In this document: one piece after another, positions 24,255-32,937 of the stretch | Layout of the letters: each line of letters begins with the position of its first letter | Numbering within the stretch: the first letter of the stretch is position 1 | NCBI GenBank assembly: GCA_965198715.1 | Contig: CBDAPV010000001.1 | Span: 1,550,001 to 1,614,000 of the forward strand | Direction of reading: 5' to 3' | DNA: 64,000 nucleotides | Source of the DNA: RH-AL1 sp965198715 | GTDB taxonomy: Bacteria > Pseudomonadota > Alphaproteobacteria > Rhizobiales > Beijerinckiaceae | Position numbers and translations under genes: made by a program | The notes under the pieces: generated by a model | What the model saw: only the letters and a program-made list of their open reading frames with translations | What the model was told of the DNA's origin: nothing | Database searches by the model: none

Positions 24255-24706
24255 GGCTTCGCTCCCGACGGTCGATCGATGACGGCCACGGTGCAGCGCG
24301 AGATGCACACGGGCTTGTCGGCCTCGTCGCAGATGCGGATGTCCCAGACCTGCGTGGTCCGGCCGATGTGGATCGGGCGCGCCGTCCCGATGACCCAGCC
24401 CGAGCGGACGCCGCGCAGGTGGTTGGCGTTGATCTCGAGGCCCACGCAGGCCTTGGTTGCGGGGTCGACGCAGGCGTAGGCGGCGTAGGAGGCCAGGGTC
24501 TCGGCCAGCACCACGGACGCACCGCCGTGCAGCAGGCCGAACGGTTGATGCGTACGCTCGTCGACCGGCATGCGGCCTTCGAGCCAGTCGTCGCCCACCG
24601 CCGTGAGTTCGATGCCGAGATGCTGCACCAGTCCGCGGGCGCCGAACTCCCTGGTTTCGAGGGAAAGCGGCGCGAACCAGATCGGCTTCGTCGACCCGCC
24701 GCTCAC
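24251..24706 (-). CDS. hotdog-fold acyl-CoA thioesterase (PaaI-like)
   Basis: A 151-residue hotdog protein with the PaaI/YbdB signature 'HQPFGLLHGGASVVLAETLASYAAY' (positions roughly 58-82), where the His-Gly-Gly and the helix Glu form the active site, and 'GLEINANHLRGVRSG' on the following strand. It probably hydrolyses stalled acyl-CoAs. The GTG start at 24706 overlaps the upstream oxidoreductase stop as GTGA. Its own stop overlaps the next gene as ATGA. Confidence 0.85.
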   Translation of the reverse strand: MSGGSTKPIWFAPLSLETREFGARGLVQHLGIELTAVGDDWLEGRMPVDERTHQPFGLLHGGASVVLAETLASYAAYACVDPATKACVGLEINANHLRGVRSGWVIGTARPIHIGRTTQVWDIRICDEADKPVCISRCTVAVIDRPSGAKP

Positions 24707-25728
24707 AGCGTGGCCGCCTCGGCCGAGACTTCGCAGAGCAGCTTGCCCTTGTTGCCGCCGGTGTAAAGCAGCTCCAGAGACTCCAGCGCCTTGTCGAGGC
24801 CCGGCCGCACGTCCTGCGTCGTCTTGATCCTGCCCTGCGTGATCCACGCGCCGAGCTCGCGCATCATCTCCGGGTACTTCCTGGCGAAGTCGAAGACGAT
24901 GAAGCCCTGCACCTTGATGCGCTGCATCAGGATCAGCGGGAAGGTGCGCGGGCCGCCGCCCGGCGTCTCGTCGTTGTAGCCCGAGATCATGCCGCAAAGC
25001 GGCATGCGGCTGAAGAGCTTCATCCGGGTCATGACGGTCTCCATGATCGTGCCGCCGACCTGCTCGAAGTTGATGTCGACGCCCTTGGGGGCGAGCGCGT
25101 CGAGCCGCTTGCCGATATCCTCGTTCTTGTAGTCGATGGCCGCGTCGAACCCGTAATCCTCGACGAGCGAGCGGCACTTCTCCGGCCCGCCGGCGATGCC
25201 GATGACGCGGCAGCCCTTGATCTTGCCGATCTGCCCTACGATCTGGCCGACGCCGCCCGAGGCGGCCGAGACCACCAGCACGTCGCCCTCCTTGGGCTGG
25301 CCGACCTCGAGCAGGCCGAAATAGGCGGTGGGGCCGACGAGGCCGAACACGCCGTAGGCGACCGAGAGCGGCAGGCCCGCCGGGATCTGCGCCTTGGTGT
25401 AGCCGGAGCCGTCGGTGACGATGTGGTCGGCCCATTCGCCGAGCCCGAACCAGATCTCGCCCTCCGACACGCCCTGCTTGCGGCTCGCCACCACCCGCCC
25501 GGCGACGCCGCCGCGCATCGGTGCGTCCAGCGGCACCGGCGGCATGTACTGGCGCATGTCGCTCATCCAGATCCGGTTGGTCGGATCGAGCGAAAGGTAG
25601 AGCACCTCGAGCAGGAACTGCCCATCTGCGAGTTCCGGCAGCGGCTCGGAGAGGAACTCGAGGTCGCCCTCGCGGATCGCGCCCTGCGGACGGCGGCGAA
25701 GGCGCCAGAGTTTGCGTTCGGTGACCAT
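24703..25728 (-). CDS. NADP-dependent MDR oxidoreductase (prostaglandin-reductase-like)
   Basis: A 341-residue zinc-independent medium-chain reductase of the CurA/PTGR1/leukotriene B4 dehydrogenase type. The N-terminal ADH_N_2-like domain has 'LYLSLDPTNRIWMSD'. The Rossmann block 'VVSAASGGVGQIVGQIGKIKGC' and 'DYKNEDIGKRLDALAPKGVDINFEQVGG' follow. These enzymes reduce the double bond of enones. In this island it could saturate an alpha,beta-unsaturated ketone. ATG at 25728 with GGAGT four bases upstream is a good start. Confidence 0.85.
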   Translation of the reverse strand: MVTERKLWRLRRRPQGAIREGDLEFLSEPLPELADGQFLLEVLYLSLDPTNRIWMSDMRQYMPPVPLDAPMRGGVAGRVVASRKQGVSEGEIWFGLGEWADHIVTDGSGYTKAQIPAGLPLSVAYGVFGLVGPTAYFGLLEVGQPKEGDVLVVSAASGGVGQIVGQIGKIKGCRVIGIAGGPEKCRSLVEDYGFDAAIDYKNEDIGKRLDALAPKGVDINFEQVGGTIMETVMTRMKLFSRMPLCGMISGYNDETPGGGPRTFPLILMQRIKVQGFIVFDFARKYPEMMRELGAWITQGRIKTTQDVRPGLDKALESLELLYTGGNKGKLLCEVSAEAATL

Positions 25729-25742
25729 GGTAACTCCTTCGG

Positions 25743-26531
25743 TCAGGCGGCGGCGGTGCCGCCGTCGACCTTCAACTCGCTCGCCGTGGTGAAACGGCTC
25801 TCGTCGCTCGCCAGATAGAGCACCGCGTGGGCGACGTCGTCGGGCTGTCCCAGCCGCTTCATCGGGATCGACTTCGTCAGCTTGCGCGTCGCCTCGGCCT
25901 CGCCGTGCTTCTCGAAATAGCGCTCGATGATCGCCGTGCGGATGAAGCCCGGATGCACCGAGTTGCAGCGCACGTCGACGCCGGAGCGGGCGCAATCGAG
26001 CGCCACCGACTTGGTCAGCATCATGACGGCAGCCTTCGACGTGTTGTAGGCGGCGTATTGTCCGTCGGCGACGATGGCCGCGATCGACGAGATGTTGACG
26101 ATCGAGGCCGGCTGATCGTCGCGCAGGTAGGCCAGCGCGTGCTTGCAGCCGAGGAACACGCTGTCGACGTTGATCGCCATCATGCGGTGCCAGGCCTCCA
26201 GCGAAACCTCCTCGACCCGGCCCTGCTCGCCGATGCCGGCATTGTTGACGAGCACCGAGAGCCCGCCCATCGCGGCTACGGCCTCGGCGAGCACCGCCTG
26301 CCAGCGCGCCTCGTCGCGCACGTCGTGGCAAGCGGCGAAGGCGGTGCCAAGGCCGTGCTCCTCGTTCAGGGAGCTGGCGACGACGCACACCGTCGGCTCG
26401 TCGATGTCGGTGAGGAACACCTTCGCGCCGTGTCGCGCCAGCATGCGCGCGATGGCCTCGCCGAGGCCGCGCGCGGCGCCGGTGACGAAAGCCTTCTTGC
26501 CGGCGCAGCGCAGAGGGAGCGGGGCGACCAT
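25743..26531 (-). CDS. short-chain dehydrogenase/reductase
   Basis: A 262-residue classical SDR. The cofactor motif 'VTGAARGLGEAI' lies at about residues 16-27, with 'LTDIDEPTV' (Asp after beta-2 suggests NAD). 'NNAGIG' and catalytic 'ISSIAAIVADGQYAAYNTSKAAV' (Ser...Tyr-x3-Lys) are intact. C-terminal 'YLASDESRFTTASELKVDGG' is typical. It oxidises or reduces a hydroxy/keto group; substrate unknown. Fourteen bases separate it from the MDR reductase gene. Confidence 0.88.
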   Translation of the reverse strand: MVAPLPLRCAGKKAFVTGAARGLGEAIARMLARHGAKVFLTDIDEPTVCVVASSLNEEHGLGTAFAACHDVRDEARWQAVLAEAVAAMGGLSVLVNNAGIGEQGRVEEVSLEAWHRMMAINVDSVFLGCKHALAYLRDDQPASIVNISSIAAIVADGQYAAYNTSKAAVMMLTKSVALDCARSGVDVRCNSVHPGFIRTAIIERYFEKHGEAEATRKLTKSIPMKRLGQPDDVAHAVLYLASDESRFTTASELKVDGGTAAA

Positions 26532-26540
26532 GGCGTGATC

Positions 26541-27242
26541 CTAGCGGAAGGTAACCAGCGCGGGGTCGCCGGTCTCGTCGAGGTGGGGATGGCTGTTGAA
26601 GGTCGCGAGCGTCACCGTGCCGTCCTTGACGCTGAAGCGCAGCCGCGTGATGCCGGCGTTGACCAGCGGCCAGTTCAGCTCGAACGCGTCGCCATCGGGC
26701 AGGCCGATAAGGTGCTGGCAAATCGCGGTGATCGGGCCGCCGGAGGTGAAGGCCCAGACCGATCGCGCCTCGAGGCGCGCCAGCTGCCGCAAGCCGCCGA
26801 CGACGCGCTCGCGAAAGGCGCTCCACGGTTCGGCGTAATCGGCATCGTGCGCGCCGCCGGTCCAGCGCGCGACGGCCTGGACGTATAGGGCGTGGAAGGT
26901 GCGGCGCGGGTCGGGACTGCGCGCGAGGTCGGCGTTCAGGACCGCCTTGTCGGCGTAGTCCGGCCGGTACTTCGCCAAGACGGATTCGTGATCGTACTCG
27001 CCGAGCCCGTCGAGGCTGAGCCAGTCCGCACGCGTCGGCCCGCCGCACTCCGCTACGCAGATCTCCGCCGTGCCGACCTGGCGCTTCATCGTGCCCGAGG
27101 CGACCGCGTCCGGCACGATGCCGCATCGCTTCAGCCAGCGACCGAGGAGGCGCGATTGCTCCTCGCCGAGCGCGGACAGCTTGTCGTAGTCGGCGGCCCC
27201 GAAGCTCGCTTGCCCGTGACGCACCAGGAAGAGATCGGCCAC
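26541..27242 (-). CDS. histidine phosphatase superfamily protein
   Basis: A 233-residue phosphoglycerate-mutase-like phosphatase. 'LFLVRHGQASFGAADYDKLSALGEEQSRLLGRWL' holds the RHG nucleophile near residue 9. The second conserved His is in 'WAFTSGGPITAICQHLIGL', where the usual H is replaced by S-G-G. Glu of 'FRERVVGGLRQLA' is the likely proton donor. Similar genes accompany acyl-CoA dehydrogenase/APH-kinase clusters. Start is GTG at 27242. It lies nine bases upstream of the SDR gene. Confidence 0.8.
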   Translation of the reverse strand: MADLFLVRHGQASFGAADYDKLSALGEEQSRLLGRWLKRCGIVPDAVASGTMKRQVGTAEICVAECGGPTRADWLSLDGLGEYDHESVLAKYRPDYADKAVLNADLARSPDPRRTFHALYVQAVARWTGGAHDADYAEPWSAFRERVVGGLRQLARLEARSVWAFTSGGPITAICQHLIGLPDGDAFELNWPLVNAGITRLRFSVKDGTVTLATFNSHPHLDETGDPALVTFR

Positions 27243-27261
27243 GCCTAGAGATCTGCCATCG

Positions 27262-28328
27262 TCAAAGACCGGAGCTGGCGATGCCGGCGCGGCAACGGGC
27301 GGCGAGCTGATTCACCACTCCGCCGTAATGCGCGAATCGCGGGTTGGTGGTTTGCCCCAGCACGAAGCGTCGATAGAGCTGCTGGATGATCGCGGCGAGG
27401 CGGAACAGGCCGAAGCATTCGTAGAAGTCGAAGCTGCCGACGTCGAGGCCGGTGCGCTCGGCGTAATACGCGACGACCTCGCGCCGCGTCAGCATGCCCG
27501 GCGCGTCGGTGGGCTGGCGGCGGTTGGCGCGGAAGGCCGCGTCGTCGTCGGCCTGCACCAATAGGCCATGGAGCCGCCGAGATCCATCAGCGGGTCTCCC
27601 AGCGTCGCCATCTCCCAGTCGAGCACGCCGATGACGTCGAGCGGGTTGGTGGGGGATAAGACGACATTGTCGAAGCGGTAATCGTTGTGGATGACGCAAA
27701 TGCGGCTCTCGCCCGCCGGCATGGTGCGGGCGAGCCAGTCCAGCACGTCCGACATGGAATCGATCCCCTCGGTCACCGCCTGGCGCCAGCGCTCGCTCCA
27801 GCCCTCGACCTGACGGCGAACGTAGCCGGCGCCCTTGCCGAGGCTTCCCAGACCGGCGGCCTCGACGTCGACGGCATGCAGCTCGACGAGCTTGTCGAGC
27901 ACGTTCCGGCAGAGCCTACGCGTGCCGTCGACGTCCAGCCCCAGCTCAGGCGGCAGGTCGCGGCGCGGTATGATGCCTTCGAGCCGCTCCATGACGTAGA
28001 AGTCGCTCCCGATCACGCTTGGATCGTCGCAGATCGCGACGACAGCCGGCACGTGGGGGTAGTGCGGCTGCAGTGCCGCCATGATGCGCGCCTCACGCAG
28101 CACGTCATGGGCGCCCTTGGCCTTGGTGCCCGACGGCGGCCGCCGCAGGATCAGGTCGCGGTCGGCGAAGGACAGCCGGTAGGTGAGGTTCGACGCGCCG
28201 CCGGGGAATTGCCCGACGGCCGGCATGCCCTCGACCCGATCGCCGAGGTAGCGGACCACCGCGGCGACGTCGATCGCGTCTTCTTCGCGGACCGAACCGG
28301 GCTGGTCGATCAGACCTTCGTGCGTCAT
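27262..28328 (-). pseudogene. APH-family (ACAD10/LvaA-like) phosphotransferase, frameshifted
   Basis: Two frames join into one protein of about 355 residues: residues 1 to about 257 from ATG 28328 (MTHEGLIDQPG) and the rest from another frame ending at 27262. The break is at 27558-27560, where TAT-TGG-TGC reads out of frame. One extra G (TATTGGG-TGCAG) would restore 'GGSMAYW-VQADDDAAFRANRRQPTD'. Kinase motifs are intact before the break: 'FPGGASNLTYRL', 'VIHNDYRFDNVV' (catalytic loop) and 'GVLDWEMATLGDP'. LvaA-type members phosphorylate 4-hydroxyacyl-CoAs. The start overlaps the GMC gene stop by one base (TGATG). It is either a recent pseudogene or a sequencing error. Confidence 0.85.
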
Positions 28329-30019
28329 CAAGCCTCCATCAGCTCGCGTGTCGCCGCGAGCGTGCGCCCGCGGATCATGTCGGCGGCTTTTTCCGCGATC
28401 ATGATCGTGGGCGCGTTGGTGTTGCCGCTGACGAGGCGCGGCATGATCGAGGCGTCGATGACGCGCAGCCCCTCGACGCCGACGACGCGCAGCTCCGGGT
28501 CGACCACCGCCTCGGGGTCCGAGCCCATGCGGCAGGTGCCGACGGGATGGTAGATCGTGGTGCCGGCGGCGCGGGCGTAGCGCAGCAGCGCCTCGTCGTC
28601 GGCCGCCTTGGGGCCGGGCTGCAGCTCGTGGTCGATGAGCGCGGCCAGCGCAGGCTGCGCGGCGATGCGGCGCGCCCAGCGCAGACCTGCCACGGTAGCC
28701 TCCTCGTCGAAGGCGCTCGACAGGTAGTTGGCGGTGATCGCCGGGTGCCTGTCGGGATCGGGCGAGACGATGCGCACGTGGCCGCGCGATTCCGGCCGCA
28801 GCTGGCACGGCGCCAGCGTCAGGCCGGGCTCGTGCTCCAGCACCATCTTCTGGGCCCTGGCGAGCTGGGCGAGATCCAGGGTAGCCGGCAGGATGTGGAA
28901 CTGGATGTCGGGGGTGGCGAGGCCCGCCCGCGACTTCACGAAGGCGCCGACGTGGGCGGCCGAGAGCGTGAGCATGCCGCGCCGGCTGACGGCATAGGCG
29001 GCGACCTCGCGCGCGAAGCGCCAGCCGCGCGTCAGCTCGTTGACGCTCAGCGTGCCCCGCTTGAGGCGGAAGCGCATGCCGGTGACGTAATGGTCCTGCA
29101 GGCCCTCGCCGACCTGCCTGCGGTCGGCCACGAAGGCGATGCCATGCCGGGACAGCAACGCGCCCGGCCCAATGCCCGACAGCTGCAGGAGCTGCGGCGA
29201 GCCGATCGCGCCGGTTGCGAGGATCACCTCGCGGCGCGCCTTCACGACGTGGCGCTCGCCCGCGCGGGCATAGGCGACGCCCACGGCGCGGCGGCCCTCG
29301 AACACGACGCACTCGGCCCGGGCCTGCGTGATCACGCGCAGGTTCGGCCGCTTCATCGCCGGATGCAGGTAGGCTGCCGCGGCCGACCAGCGGACGCCGC
29401 GCTTCTGCGTCACCTGGAACCAGCCGGCGCCTTCCTGGTCGGCGCCGTTGAGGTCGGCGAGGCGCGGCAGGCCGGCCTGGATGCAGGCCTCGATCGCCGC
29501 CTCGGAGACGGCATGCGGCTCCATGTCGGCCACGTTGAGCGGACCGCCGGTGCCGTGCCGCTCGGCGTCCTGCGTGAGGCTGACGCGCTCCTGGTTCTGC
29601 GCGCGACGGAAATAGGGGGCGACGGCGTCCCACGACCAGCCGGTGGCGCCGAGCTGGCGCCAGCCGTCGTAATCCTCGGCCTGGCCGCGGACGTAGAGCA
29701 TGGCGTTGATGGAGGACGAGCCGCCGAGCACTTTTCCGCGCGGCCACAGGTGAACCCGGTTCTTGGTGCCGGGGTCGGGCTCGGTGCGGTAGAGCCAGTT
29801 GACCTTGGGATCCTTCAACGTGCGGGCGTAGCCGACCGGCACGTGGATCATCAGGTTCGACAAAAATTGTCGCGGGTTGCGCAAGGGTCGGTCGTCGCCG
29901 CCTGCCTCCAGCAGGACCACGCGGCACCGCGGATCCTCCGACAGGCGAGCCGCCAGCACGCAGCCCGCCGAGCCGGCGCCCACGATCACGTAATCGGCTT
30001 CAAGGCTGTCGGAAGACAT
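28328..30019 (-). CDS. GMC-family FAD oxidoreductase (choline/alcohol dehydrogenase-like)
   Basis: A 563-residue flavoprotein oxidising a primary or secondary alcohol. FAD motif 'DYVIVGAGSAGCVLAARL' near the start; GMC signature 1 'GKVLGGSSSINAMLYVRG'; signature 2 near 'ILATGAIGSPQLLQLSGIGP'; active-site 'TIYHPVGTCRMG' with catalytic His, and the final 'GNTNAPTIMIAEKAADMI'. No signal peptide. ATG at 30019 (MSSDSLEADY) is preferred over an upstream start that adds 34 unconserved residues. It leads the minus-strand run that includes the APH-like kinase, phosphatase and reductases. Confidence 0.9.
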   Translation of the reverse strand: MSSDSLEADYVIVGAGSAGCVLAARLSEDPRCRVVLLEAGGDDRPLRNPRQFLSNLMIHVPVGYARTLKDPKVNWLYRTEPDPGTKNRVHLWPRGKVLGGSSSINAMLYVRGQAEDYDGWRQLGATGWSWDAVAPYFRRAQNQERVSLTQDAERHGTGGPLNVADMEPHAVSEAAIEACIQAGLPRLADLNGADQEGAGWFQVTQKRGVRWSAAAAYLHPAMKRPNLRVITQARAECVVFEGRRAVGVAYARAGERHVVKARREVILATGAIGSPQLLQLSGIGPGALLSRHGIAFVADRRQVGEGLQDHYVTGMRFRLKRGTLSVNELTRGWRFAREVAAYAVSRRGMLTLSAAHVGAFVKSRAGLATPDIQFHILPATLDLAQLARAQKMVLEHEPGLTLAPCQLRPESRGHVRIVSPDPDRHPAITANYLSSAFDEEATVAGLRWARRIAAQPALAALIDHELQPGPKAADDEALLRYARAAGTTIYHPVGTCRMGSDPEAVVDPELRVVGVEGLRVIDASIMPRLVSGNTNAPTIMIAEKAADMIRGRTLAATRELMEA

Positions 30020-30359
30020 ACGCGATGTTCGAAATCCCTGTCGCCGGCGCTCCATGGAGCAGCCTCGGCACACACCTTTTGAGGCGACCAATGGTTCGGC
30101 TGCCTTCCACAAGGACAGCACTTGGGCAAGTCGTGGTCAATCCGGCAAGCGGAGAGGGGTAGGACGCGATAGCAGACACTGTGCCTAAATGTGACGCATC
30201 TGCCACAAGACCCAGCTGTTCGCTGAACTTCTGTCGAAGGACCAGTGGCATACCTTTGCTTCGAAAGAGATGATCGTCCAGACTTGGTTCGAAGGTCGCA
30301 ACCGGGGGACGGCAGCAATGCCGGCGGCATCGCGACATCAACATTCGGGGGAACAGGTG
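30020..30359. other. 340-base divergent promoter region (GMC oxidoreductase / outer-membrane barrel)
   Basis: No gene is supported. ATTGACC on the minus strand (30141-30135) could be the -35 of the GMC operon. No convincing plus-strand promoter is visible for the barrel gene. Presumably both operons are regulated from here. Confidence 0.35.
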
Positions 30360-31394
30360 ATGAAGCGTATCTCGGCAACCAATCGACTGGTCGTTGCGGC
30401 AGGTGTAGCGCTCGGCGCGTGGTCGATGTCCGCAACGGCGTCGCACGCCGTGCTCGGCTTCACCGCCGGCGAGACGGTCGGCACGGCTTTCGGATCGCCG
30501 CTCCCCGAGGGCATCTTCGCCTTGGACCTCGAGAGCTACGGCCAGCGCGACATCGATGCCAACCACAACTTCAACACGATCCTGGGACCGGTGCCCGGTG
30601 GCAACGCCAACGCCAGCCCCGGACCGGGGCCGAACGTCAACATCAACATCCCGGACATCGTCTGGTCGACGCCTTTCTCGTTCTACAATACTCGTCTCGA
30701 GATCCTCTATTCGGCGCCGGTGATCTCGACGATCGGCGGCGAGCGCAACGGCATCCCGCCGAGCCTGACCAACCGCACCGACGTCTTCAACCAGGCGTTC
30801 GGCCCGATCCTCGCGCACAGCTTCGGCAACGGCTTCTCCGCTTCCGTCTCGGCCTGGGTTCGTCCGCCGGCTCCATTCGTTGGCTTCATCAATCACACCT
30901 ACGCCGACCTCCGTACCGGCTTGAGCTACACGCGCGACGGCTATGACCTGACCCTGATGTTCGGCTACACTGGAACGTTCGGCGGCCGTCAGGGCGGTTT
31001 GCAGGGGACATTGTCGCCGTTGGTCGGTAACTCGGACGCGGTCGACATCGATTTCACCGCAACGAAGAAGTTCGGAAAAATCGAGCTCGGCGTCGTCGGC
31101 TACGCCTTCACCGACACCAACACGCGCGGCGACAACTCGACCATCCTCCTGAACGGGCAGACTGTAAGCCTGCGCGGTGGCGCGATCGCGGTCGGCGGTC
31201 TCGTGGGCTACGATTTCGGGCGTTTCACCGTGCAGGCCTACGCGTTGAGGCAGGTCGCCAGCCGCAACGAGGAGATCATCCCCGGCGTTGGCGGCTTCAG
31301 CAACAAGGAGACGCGCGGCTTCCTCCGCGTGATCCTGCCGCTCTACGTCGCGCCGGCCCCGCCGGTCGCGTCGATCCTGCGGGCGAAATACTGA
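30360..31394 (+). CDS. outer-membrane beta-barrel protein, MetA/SphA-like transporter
   Basis: A 344-residue protein with a Sec signal peptide ending 'SMSATASHA' near residue 30. The remainder alternates aromatic and polar residues in beta strands ('NTRLEILYSAPVIS', 'YDLTLMFGYTGTFG', 'IELGVVGYAFTDT', 'FTVQAYALRQV') and ends in a strand with aromatic residue (LPLYV near the end). This fits the 'MetA pathway of phenol degradation' / SphA barrel family linked to uptake of hydrophobic substrates. ATG at 30360 follows a GGGGAA sequence. A strong terminator follows. Location at the centre of the catabolic island suggests substrate import. Confidence 0.65.
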   Translation: MKRISATNRLVVAAGVALGAWSMSATASHAVLGFTAGETVGTAFGSPLPEGIFALDLESYGQRDIDANHNFNTILGPVPGGNANASPGPGPNVNINIPDIVWSTPFSFYNTRLEILYSAPVISTIGGERNGIPPSLTNRTDVFNQAFGPILAHSFGNGFSASVSAWVRPPAPFVGFINHTYADLRTGLSYTRDGYDLTLMFGYTGTFGGRQGGLQGTLSPLVGNSDAVDIDFTATKKFGKIELGVVGYAFTDTNTRGDNSTILLNGQTVSLRGGAIAVGGLVGYDFGRFTVQAYALRQVASRNEEIIPGVGGFSNKETRGFLRVILPLYVAPAPPVASILRAKY

Positions 31395-31437
31395 TCGGTC
31401 TGCTCGCGACCAAGCTGGCTTGAGCGGACGAAGCTCG

Positions 31438-31474
31438 GCCGGAGCCGCTTCCCCTCTCCCCGGGCGGCTCCGGC
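31438..31474. terminator. GC-rich hairpin after the barrel gene
   Basis: GCCGGAGCCGC (31438-31448) pairs perfectly with GCGGCTCCGGC (31464-31474) around a C/T-rich 15-base loop. No T run follows. It may protect the mRNA 3' end or act together with the terminator 33 bases downstream. Confidence 0.5.
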
Positions 31475-31506
31475 ATACTCGACTGCAGCGATCACGCCCT
31501 GCTTGC

Positions 31507-31533
31507 AGGCCGCCTTCCCAAAGGCGGCCTTTT
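31507..31533 (+). terminator. Rho-independent terminator
   Basis: AGGCCGCCTT (31507-31516), loop CCCA, AAGGCGGCCT (31521-31530), then TTTT to 31533. A perfect ten-pair stem with a T run on the plus strand, ending the outer-membrane barrel transcript. It abuts the stop codon of the convergent CoA-transferase gene. Confidence 0.85.
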
Positions 31534-32726
31534 CATTGCGCCTCGGGATCCGGCCATCCGACACTTTCCTTGATCCACCCGTCGGCATCGAGGCCGGGCG
31601 CGCCGTGCGCCGCGACCTGCGCGACGCCATCGATCACGATCGGCGAGCGGAGCGCCGGCGTTCGACCGCGCGGGCCAGCCTGCGTCGACAAGTTGACGGC
31701 CATGCCCCTGTGCACGACCTGAGGGTCTTCGAACGTTTCGGGAAGCGTGTTGATCGGTCCGGCCGGGACCTTGACGCCTTCGAGCGCCGAGAGCAGCGCC
31801 GCCTTGTGCCATGTCGCGAGGCATGACGAGATGAGCGGCACCAGTTCGTCGCGCCCGGCGACGCGTCCGGGATTGCTGGCGAAGCGGATGTCGTCGCACC
31901 AGGGCCGGCCGACGACGCCGCAGAAGCGCCGGAACTGCTCGTCGTTGCCGCAGGCGACGATCACGTGGCCGTCGGCGACGGCGAACACCTGGTAGGGTAC
32001 GATCGCGGAATGGGCGTTGCCGAGCCGCGGCGGCACGCTGCCCGAGACGAGATAGTGCATGGCCTGGTTGCCGAGCACCGCGACCTGCGTGTCGAGCAGC
32101 GCCATATCGATGTGGCAGCCGAGCCCCGTGCGCTCCCGCCCGTGCAGGGCGGCGAGGATGGCGCTGGACGCATAGAGCCCGGTGAACACGTCGGCGTAGG
32201 CGACGGCGCTCTTCATCGGCTCGCCCCGCGGCTCGCCGGTGAGCGCCATGGCGCCCCCCATGCCCTGCACGAGGAAGTCGTAGCCGGCGCGCGCGGCGTA
32301 GGGGCCGGTCTGCCCGAAGCCGGTGATGGAGCAGTAGACGAGGCGGGGATGACGCTCGCGCAGCGCGGCATGATCGAGCCCGTGACGGGCGAGCGCGCCG
32401 ACCTTGAAGTTCTCGATCAGCACGTCCGCTTCCGCGGCCAGGCTTTTGACACGTGCGAGGTCGTGGGCATTGTGGAGATCGAGCGCGATCGAGCGTTTGC
32501 CGCGGTTGGTCGATTCGAAATAGCTGGAGGCGCCGTCGGCCGGCTGCGTGCCGGAGAGGAACGGTGGCCCCCAGTGGCGCGTGTCGTCGCCCTGTCCCGG
32601 GCGTTCCACCTTGATCACGTTGGCCCCCATGTCGGCCAGGAGCTGGCCGGCCCAGGGTCCGGCCAGGATGCGGGCCAGTTCGAGGACGCGCAGGCCGGCG
32701 AGCGGCTTGGTCGGGGTCGGCGTCAC
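31533..32726 (-). CDS. class III (CaiB/BaiF family) CoA transferase
   Basis: A 397-residue enzyme that moves CoA between carboxylic acids and acyl-CoAs. Family marks: 'LAGLRVLELARILAGPWAGQLLADMGANVIKVERP', 'ALDLHNAHDL', 'VLIENFKVGAL', 'YCSITGFGQTGPY' and the catalytic Asp (D179) in 'YADVFTG'. The GTG at 32726 with GGAG seven bases upstream is chosen; the longer frame to 32939 has no conserved sequence. It is divergent from etfBA across a 211-base gap with no recognised site. A role in substrate activation is inferred. Confidence 0.88.
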   Translation of the reverse strand: MTPTPTKPLAGLRVLELARILAGPWAGQLLADMGANVIKVERPGQGDDTRHWGPPFLSGTQPADGASSYFESTNRGKRSIALDLHNAHDLARVKSLAAEADVLIENFKVGALARHGLDHAALRERHPRLVYCSITGFGQTGPYAARAGYDFLVQGMGGAMALTGEPRGEPMKSAVAYADVFTGLYASSAILAALHGRERTGLGCHIDMALLDTQVAVLGNQAMHYLVSGSVPPRLGNAHSAIVPYQVFAVADGHVIVACGNDEQFRRFCGVVGRPWCDDIRFASNPGRVAGRDELVPLISSCLATWHKAALLSALEGVKVPAGPINTLPETFEDPQVVHRGMAVNLSTQAGPRGRTPALRSPIVIDGVAQVAAHGAPGLDADGWIKESVGWPDPEAQ

Positions 32727-32937
32727 GGGGTGGCTCCTGTGGTAAGGTCGTGCGAGGACTGTCGGGCGACGCTCGCGCGGGCAAGCCGTTCGGTCGAAAG
32801 AGGGATGTCGGGTCACGCTTTCGAACAACCGCCATGCTTCCGGCCCGCCGCCGATCCGGCTAGAAAGATGGCAATCAAGATGAGATGGACTTCCAGCTGC
32901 GGCTGACCGGCCGCGTTTTCGATTGAACGGTATGGAC

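Noticed and set aside
28331..29927. Upstream part of a minus-strand frame that continues into the APH-like kinase
   Set aside because: It overlaps the GMC oxidoreductase in another frame. Only the part from ATG 28328 onwards is the kinase; the rest is Arg/Pro-rich shadow.
30190..30207. CRP-like site TGTG-N10-CACA upstream of the barrel gene
   Set aside because: The inner bases do not match TGTGA-N6-TCACA and the position relative to any promoter is unknown; such half-sites occur by chance.
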